Assembly (NCBI GenBank): GCA_021414005.1
Contig: JAIOPH010000034.1
Coordinates: 62,001-126,000, forward strand
DNA from: Chthoniobacter sp.
Lineage (GTDB): Bacteria; Verrucomicrobiota; Verrucomicrobiia; Chthoniobacterales; Chthoniobacteraceae
Direction of reading: 5' to 3'
Length of the DNA stretch: 64,000 bases
The translations under genes were made by a program, and so were the position numbers. Every line of letters starts with the position of its first letter. Position 1 is the stretch's first letter. The notes beneath the pieces were generated by a model. That model was not told where the DNA came from and searched no databases. It saw only the letters and a program-made list of their open reading frames with translations. Positions 60,071 through 64,000 of the stretch are shown here, one piece after another.

Positions 60071-61006
60071 ATGACCATTGGCCTCACCGGTGCGACCGGG
60101 TTTATCGGTGGAAAAATCATTGATCTCGCGCTGCGGCGCGGACACGAAATCGTCGCCTTTACGCGTGATCCGCGGCGTGCGATTCCGGGCTGCGAGATGC
60201 GCCCTTTCTCGCTGGAAAAAGCGCCGGACATCACGGGCTGTGAAGCGCTCATCCACCTCGCGGGCGAGTCGGTCGTCGGGGTGTGGACCGCAGCAAAAAT
60301 GCGGCGCATCACCGAGAGTCGCGTGCTCGGCACGCGGCGCATCGTCGAGGCGATCCATGCCGCAACCGTGAAACCCGAGGTGTTGCTCTGCGGCTCCGCC
60401 ATCGGCTTCTACGGTGACCGCGGCGACGAGGAACTGACCGAGACCGCACCCGCGGGCACCGGCTTTCTCGCCGAGACCACGCAGGCGTGGGAGCGGGAGG
60501 CGCTGAATATGGAATGCGCAAGCGGGAGTGCGGAAGTCGGCGCCACGACCGCGACAACTCCGAATTCCGCACGGCCGCGCGTCGTCCTCCTCCGCACCGC
60601 CATCGTCCTCGGCGCGCACGGCGGCGCGCTGCCGCTGATGGCGCGCCCTTTTCGCCTCGGCCTCGGTGGCCCGCTCGGCGACGGCCACCAATGGGTGTCG
60701 TGGATTCACCTCGACGACCTTGCGCAGCTCGCGCTCTTCGCCATCGAGAATCTCGACGTCCGCGGCCCGCTCAACGGCTCTGCGCCCTGGCCCGTGCGCA
60801 ATGCCGACTTCACCCGCGCGCTCGCCCGCACGCTTCACAGGCCCGCCTTCCTGCGCGTCCCCGCGTTTGCGCTCCGCACCGCGCTCGGCGGTTTCGCGCA
60901 CGAGTTGCTCGACAGCAAACGCGTGCTCCCCGCCGCCGCGCTCAATTACGGCTTTGGCTTCCGCTTTCCCGAACTCGCGCCCGCGCTCGCGAACCTCCTC
61001 GGCTGA
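60071..61006 (+). CDS. TIGR01777-family NAD(P)-dependent epimerase/dehydratase
   Basis: A 311-residue extended short-chain dehydrogenase like E. coli YfcH. N-terminal TGATGFIGGKI nucleotide loop, LIHLAGESVV, SAIGFYGDRGDEELTETAP (family-specific) and VSWIHLDDLAQLALF. The C-terminal domain has NGSAPWPVRNADFTRAL and the helix GGFAHELLDSKRVLPAA. After the conserved WEREAL a ~25-residue low-complexity segment is inserted before VVLLRTAIVLG; homologs go straight across this joint. Reaction unknown. Confidence 0.9.
   Translation: MTIGLTGATGFIGGKIIDLALRRGHEIVAFTRDPRRAIPGCEMRPFSLEKAPDITGCEALIHLAGESVVGVWTAAKMRRITESRVLGTRRIVEAIHAATVKPEVLLCGSAIGFYGDRGDEELTETAPAGTGFLAETTQAWEREALNMECASGSAEVGATTATTPNSARPRVVLLRTAIVLGAHGGALPLMARPFRLGLGGPLGDGHQWVSWIHLDDLAQLALFAIENLDVRGPLNGSAPWPVRNADFTRALARTLHRPAFLRVPAFALRTALGGFAHELLDSKRVLPAAALNYGFGFRFPELAPALANLLG
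60528..60572. repeat. Hairpin repeat inserted in frame within the epimerase gene
   Basis: GTGCGGAAGTCGG (60528-60540) and CCGAATTCCGCAC (60560-60572) are inverted with one mismatch. The surrounding GGAATGCGCAAGCGGGAGTG also looks like decayed copies of a GGAATGCGGA motif. It encodes the extra ~25 residues between WEREAL and VVLLRT. Confidence 0.55.
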
Positions 61007-61020
61007 GCGGCCCCGCCCGT

Positions 61021-61049
61021 TTGACACCGCCCGCCCCGCTCCCTAGCCT
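61021..61049 (+). promoter_or_regulatory. Strong candidate promoter before a 30-codon frame
   Basis: Consensus -35 TTGACA (61021-61026), 17-bp spacer, TAGCCT (61044-61049), ending 6 nt before an ATG at 61056. It could also drive the HAD gene 170 bp downstream. Confidence 0.55.
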
Positions 61050-61055
61050 GCGCCA

Positions 61056-61148
61056 ATGAGCATCGCCCAACGCCACGCTGATCTTTCGCCCGAGGATTTT
61101 CTGCGTGGCGAAGACGGCGCGCCGATATCTACGAAGGCTCCGGCCTAG
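61056..61148 (+). other. 30-codon frame after a strong promoter; possible gene remnant or leader peptide
   Basis: The frame reads MSIAQRHADLSPEDFLRGED and stops at 61146. Its second half has an overlapping frame that reads ADIYEGSGLAAV before another stop, as if a frameshift had broken a longer gene. No family is recognised. The promoter and ATG placement are the reason to keep it. The remaining bases to 61226 hold nothing further that I can identify. Confidence 0.3.
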
Positions 61149-61226
61149 CCGCTGTGTAGGCCGCCGCCACTAGCGGGCGTCCCCGCGCTTCCCCCAGCGG
61201 CCGCATTTCGACTCTCAATTATCCCC

Positions 61227-62114
61227 GTGAGTTCCCCGCAAAACACCATCGCCATCGTCTTCGACTACGACCAGACGCTCTCGCCCAACTACATGCAGGA
61301 CGAGGTGATTTTCCCGACCTTCGGCATTGATCCGAAGAAGTTCTGGACGCGCTGCCATGAGCTGGTGAAAGCGCAGGGCTACGACAACGAACTCGCCTAC
61401 ATGAAGGCGCTGCTCGATTACCTCGACATCGACCGCCCCACCAATGCCCGCCTGCGCGAACTCGGTGCCGGGCTCCAGTTCTTCCCCGGCCTGCCCGAGA
61501 TGTTCGACGAATTCCGCACCGGCCTGCTCACCGCCGAACACGAGGCGCATGGCATCCGCGTCGAGCACTACATCATCTCGAGCGGGCTGAAGGCGCTCAT
61601 CGAAGGCTCGCGCATCGCGCCCCATGTGCGCGCCATTTTTGGCTGCGAATTCGCCGAGGACCGCGACGGGCGCATCACCTTCCCGAAGCGCGTCATCTCC
61701 CACACGCAGAAGACGCAGTTCCTTTTCCGCATCAACAAGGGTCTGCTCGAATACACGCAGGACGTGAACGACCACATGCCCGCCGAACTGCGGCCCGTCC
61801 CTTTCGAGCACATGATCTACGTCGGTGACGGCCCCACCGATGTCCCCTGCTTCACCGTCGTCCGCCAGAACGGCGGCCACGCCATCGCCGTGTACAACCC
61901 CGCCGACCCCGCGCGCGCGAGTTTCAAGAAATGCTACCAGCTTTCCACCCACGCCGACCGCGTCCGCCACATCGCGCCCGCCGACTACCGCGCCGGCTCG
62001 CACCTCCGCTTCCTGCTCGAGCAGATGGTCGGTGAAGTCGCCACCCGCATCGTCGAGCGCCGTGCCCGCGACCTTGAAGCCGGCACCATCCGCGCACCGA
62101 AGCACGCGGATTAA
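61227..62114 (+). CDS. HAD-superfamily phosphatase-like hydrolase
   Basis: A 295-residue protein with a GTG start. Motif I FDYDQT (nucleophile Asp13, acid/base Asp15), motif II ISSG, a Lys in the cap-to-core segment and motif IV VGDGPTDVPCF are all present. The cap lies between motifs I and II and includes the conserved NYMQDEVIFPTFGIDPKKFW stretch, which puts it near PSP-like hydrolases. Substrate unknown. The zinc-ribbon gene starts 2 bp after its stop, so they form a short operon. Upstream promoter candidate at 61021-61049 lies beyond the small frame. Confidence 0.85.
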   Translation: MSSPQNTIAIVFDYDQTLSPNYMQDEVIFPTFGIDPKKFWTRCHELVKAQGYDNELAYMKALLDYLDIDRPTNARLRELGAGLQFFPGLPEMFDEFRTGLLTAEHEAHGIRVEHYIISSGLKALIEGSRIAPHVRAIFGCEFAEDRDGRITFPKRVISHTQKTQFLFRINKGLLEYTQDVNDHMPAELRPVPFEHMIYVGDGPTDVPCFTVVRQNGGHAIAVYNPADPARASFKKCYQLSTHADRVRHIAPADYRAGSHLRFLLEQMVGEVATRIVERRARDLEAGTIRAPKHAD

Positions 62115-62116
62115 AC

Positions 62117-62860
62117 ATGGAAGCCTCCACCCTCAACTGTCCGATGTGCGGCGCACCCGCCGCGAGCGACACCACGCAATGCACCCACTGCCAGGCGCGG
62201 CTCGCCACGGTGGCCTGCCCGTCATGCTTCGGCATGCTTTTCGTCGGCGCAAAATTCTGCCCGCACTGCGGCACCAAGGCCTCGCGCGTGGATGACGCGG
62301 CCCTCGAAGCGCGATCGTGTCCCGGCTGCGGCACGAATCTTCAGGCCGTGGCACTGGGCGACTCGACGGTCCACGAGTGCCCGGAATGCGCTGGAATTTG
62401 GGTCAATGTGGAAACGTTCCAAGCCATCTGCGCCGACCGCGAGAAACAATCCGTGGTGCTGGGCGGCGCCACCCCCAATCCACTCACCGAGCCGCCTCGC
62501 GCCACGCTCGAGGAAATCCGCTACCGCCCCTGTCCGACCTGCCGCACGCTGATGAACCGGGTCAATTTTTCCGACCGCTCCGGCATCATCATCGATGCAT
62601 GCCGCGGTCACGGCACCTGGCTCGACCGCGACGAACTCCGCCGCGTCGTCGAGTTCATCCGCGCCGGCGGCGTGGAGGCGTCGCGCGAGCGGGATCGTCG
62701 GCTCTGGGCGACGGAAAAGCGCCGCAAGTCCAACTCTTCCCCCGTGACTATCGAAACTCCACTCAACGTCGGCGGCATGACGCGCGAACCTGATCTTAGC
62801 GACATCCTCTACGTCATCGGGCGCGCCCTTTTCGGCACGTTTTTCAAACGCGCAGACTAA
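62117..62860 (+). CDS. Zinc-ribbon protein with TFIIB-type zinc-finger domain
   Basis: A 247-residue cytosolic protein with serial CxxC knuckles: CPMCGAP/CTHCQ, CPSCFG/CPHCGTK, CPGCGTN/CPECAGIWV and CPTCRTLMNRVNF with a final CRGHGTWLDRDEL. The last pairs match the zf-TFIIB family, in which SGIIIDxCxxHGxWLDxxEL is diagnostic. The C-terminal third is polar without recognised fold. Probably binds nucleic acid or protein; 2 bp after the HAD gene. Confidence 0.85.
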   Translation: MEASTLNCPMCGAPAASDTTQCTHCQARLATVACPSCFGMLFVGAKFCPHCGTKASRVDDAALEARSCPGCGTNLQAVALGDSTVHECPECAGIWVNVETFQAICADREKQSVVLGGATPNPLTEPPRATLEEIRYRPCPTCRTLMNRVNFSDRSGIIIDACRGHGTWLDRDELRRVVEFIRAGGVEASRERDRRLWATEKRRKSNSSPVTIETPLNVGGMTREPDLSDILYVIGRALFGTFFKRAD

Positions 62861-62901
62861 CCCGGGATCATCGCGCGATTCGTCGGTCTGCCGTCTCCTT
62901 G

Positions 62902-63969
62902 TCACCGCGCGAACCCGAGCGTTAAGCCGACGCGCCATTCGTCTTTGCCCTGATGCTGCACGGTGAATTGCAGCCAGCTCTCGGCGGCGAGCGGGACGCG
63001 ATGCAGCAGCTCCCACGCGGTGCGTTCGCTGCCCTGGTCGCCGAGGCGCTCGTGGATCACGGCGACGGCGGTGATGTCGTCGTCGCGCTGTGCAATCAGG
63101 CCGCGCCAGGTGATGCCGCCGGCGAAACGCCAGTCGTTGGCGCGCTTGCTCGCGCCAGCGACGGAAGCGGATGCAAAGGCGGAGCCGCCTTGCTCGGCAC
63201 TGCCGGCTTCGCGGTGCAGCGTCGCGTCGGCGAAGGCGTATGCGCCCCACGAGTCGTCGCCCTTTCCCGTGAGCAGCCAGCCGCCGAGGCCGGTGTGAAA
63301 GTGGCCAAGTTTTTCTACTTCTTCGTCGGTGGTGCGCCAGGCGATCTCGCCGAGCAGGAGCGGACGCGGGGTGTCGTCGCCGAATGTGAGTGCGGGACGA
63401 CCGTGCAATTCATACTCCGATTCGAGCAAGAGCGCGGCGGTCTGGAGCGCGACGTGCCGGGTGGGCTTAATCTCGAACCTCACTCCGGGCGGCGATAGCG
63501 GAAAGAGATCGAGCAGACCGGGAGAGCCGGGTGAAAATTCCCCGCCCGTTCGCGAAGGCAGGCGCAGAAAGGGCGCGGTGGACGGCAGCGAGTGGAAATC
63601 CCACGTCGGGTCGTAGCGCCCAGCGAGCACGTTCCATTTGTCCGAGCCGTCCCACTTCAGCCACGCCATGTAGATGCGACCGCGCCAGTCCCACTCTTCC
63701 TCTTCGCCCCACGCGACCGTGGGTAGCGCGAAGGCATACACGTTGTCGAGAACGGACCAACCGGTGAGCATCCCTAGGTCGAGTTCGCTGGCGGCGCTGA
63801 GGTCGAGGCGCGCGGGCCAGTTGTGCGCTGTGCTGGAGTAGAGCAGTTCGGCGACGGCACTGAGGCCGATCTCGACGCCGCGCTCGGACAGCGAGTCGCG
63901 CCATCGCGGCTCGGCGGCGAATGTTGATACGGCACTCGCGGCCAGTGCGGCGATCAGGAGACGATGCAT
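62902..63969 (-). CDS. OprB-like carbohydrate porin
   Basis: A 355-residue predicted outer-membrane barrel. Signal peptide MHRLLIAALAASAVSTFAAE. Alternating strands from GVEIGLSAVAELLYSS; the segments RGRIYMAWLKWDGSDKWNVLAGRYDPTWDFHSLP and FRLPSRTGGEFSPGSPG-like LRLPSRTGGEFSPGSPG are characteristic of the OprB family, and the chain ends in DEWRVGLTLGFAR. Family members admit sugars. The tail of the gene faces the zinc-ribbon gene 41 bp away. The 31 bp at its start show no promoter. Confidence 0.82.
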   Translation of the reverse strand: MHRLLIAALAASAVSTFAAEPRWRDSLSERGVEIGLSAVAELLYSSTAHNWPARLDLSAASELDLGMLTGWSVLDNVYAFALPTVAWGEEEEWDWRGRIYMAWLKWDGSDKWNVLAGRYDPTWDFHSLPSTAPFLRLPSRTGGEFSPGSPGLLDLFPLSPPGVRFEIKPTRHVALQTAALLLESEYELHGRPALTFGDDTPRPLLLGEIAWRTTDEEVEKLGHFHTGLGGWLLTGKGDDSWGAYAFADATLHREAGSAEQGGSAFASASVAGASKRANDWRFAGGITWRGLIAQRDDDITAVAVIHERLGDQGSERTAWELLHRVPLAAESWLQFTVQHQGKDEWRVGLTLGFAR

Positions 63970-64000
63970 GTTGATGCGTCGCGCTCGGTGCGCTGCCAGC

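Overview
GC-rich bacterial chromosomal DNA, tightly packed with 49 protein-coding calls (46 confident genes, a probable 59-codon gene, a doubtful 30-codon frame and one relic), and with no rRNA, tRNA, CRISPR, prophage or insertion sequence that I can see. The gene families point to Verrucomicrobiota: a Tat-exported DUF1501 protein paired with a DUF1800 protein, an H-X9-DG pseudopilin, a YHYH-domain secreted protein, a gametolysin-like secreted protease, and an envelope with porins, lipoproteins and a PBP1A. This assignment is an inference from family content; I could not search a database.

Layout. 1-8.3 kb, minus strand: 5' part of a secreted metalloprotease-like gene, pdxH, a CHASE3-PAS histidine kinase with its CheY-like partner, a Ski2-like helicase and a GT4 glycogen/maltose-1-phosphate synthase. 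8.4-18.5 kb: membrane pyrophosphatase, a methyltransferase/prolyl oligopeptidase pair, YajQ, a membrane sulfatase, a degenerate S1/P1-type nuclease and a thermonuclease-HhH protein. 18.6-30.4 kb: a respiratory complex I operon (lipoprotein, nuoE-F fusion, G, H, I, J, K, a new 59-codon membrane gene, L, M, N); nuoA-D are not here. 30.5-36.5 kb: GT4 glycosyltransferase, L,D-transpeptidase, PBP1A, a 55-residue lipoprotein, trpD. 36.6-41.9 kb: DUF1501/DUF1800 pair and alanine dehydrogenase. 41.9-50.2 kb: a phosphate-uptake cluster transcribed porin, pstS2, pstS1, pstC, pstA, pstB, phoU. 50.2-64 kb: an RND-pump relic, chromate transporter, ABC exporter, pseudopilin, YHYH protein, trpF, small membrane protein, muramoyl amidase, TIGR01777 epimerase, HAD phosphatase, zinc-ribbon protein and an OprB-like porin.

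What stands out. (1) At least nine genes have a -35/-10 pair whose -10 hexamer ends only 6-9 nt before the start codon, which implies leaderless or nearly leaderless mRNAs. (2) A 24-bp motif with 11-bp direct-repeat periodicity, 20/24 identical, lies upstream of both the porin and pstS1 and is a good candidate for this organism's Pho box; it ties the porin to phosphate uptake. (3) Several short repeat families sit inside operons and even inside coding sequence: a 180-bp palindrome between nuoJ and nuoI, a GTCATTCGTCATTCG repeat that encodes the leader of the pseudopilin, and an in-frame hairpin insertion in the epimerase. (4) Some enzymes have changed catalytic residues: the S1/P1-type nuclease lacks several zinc ligands, and PBP1A has Thr in place of the SxxK serine.
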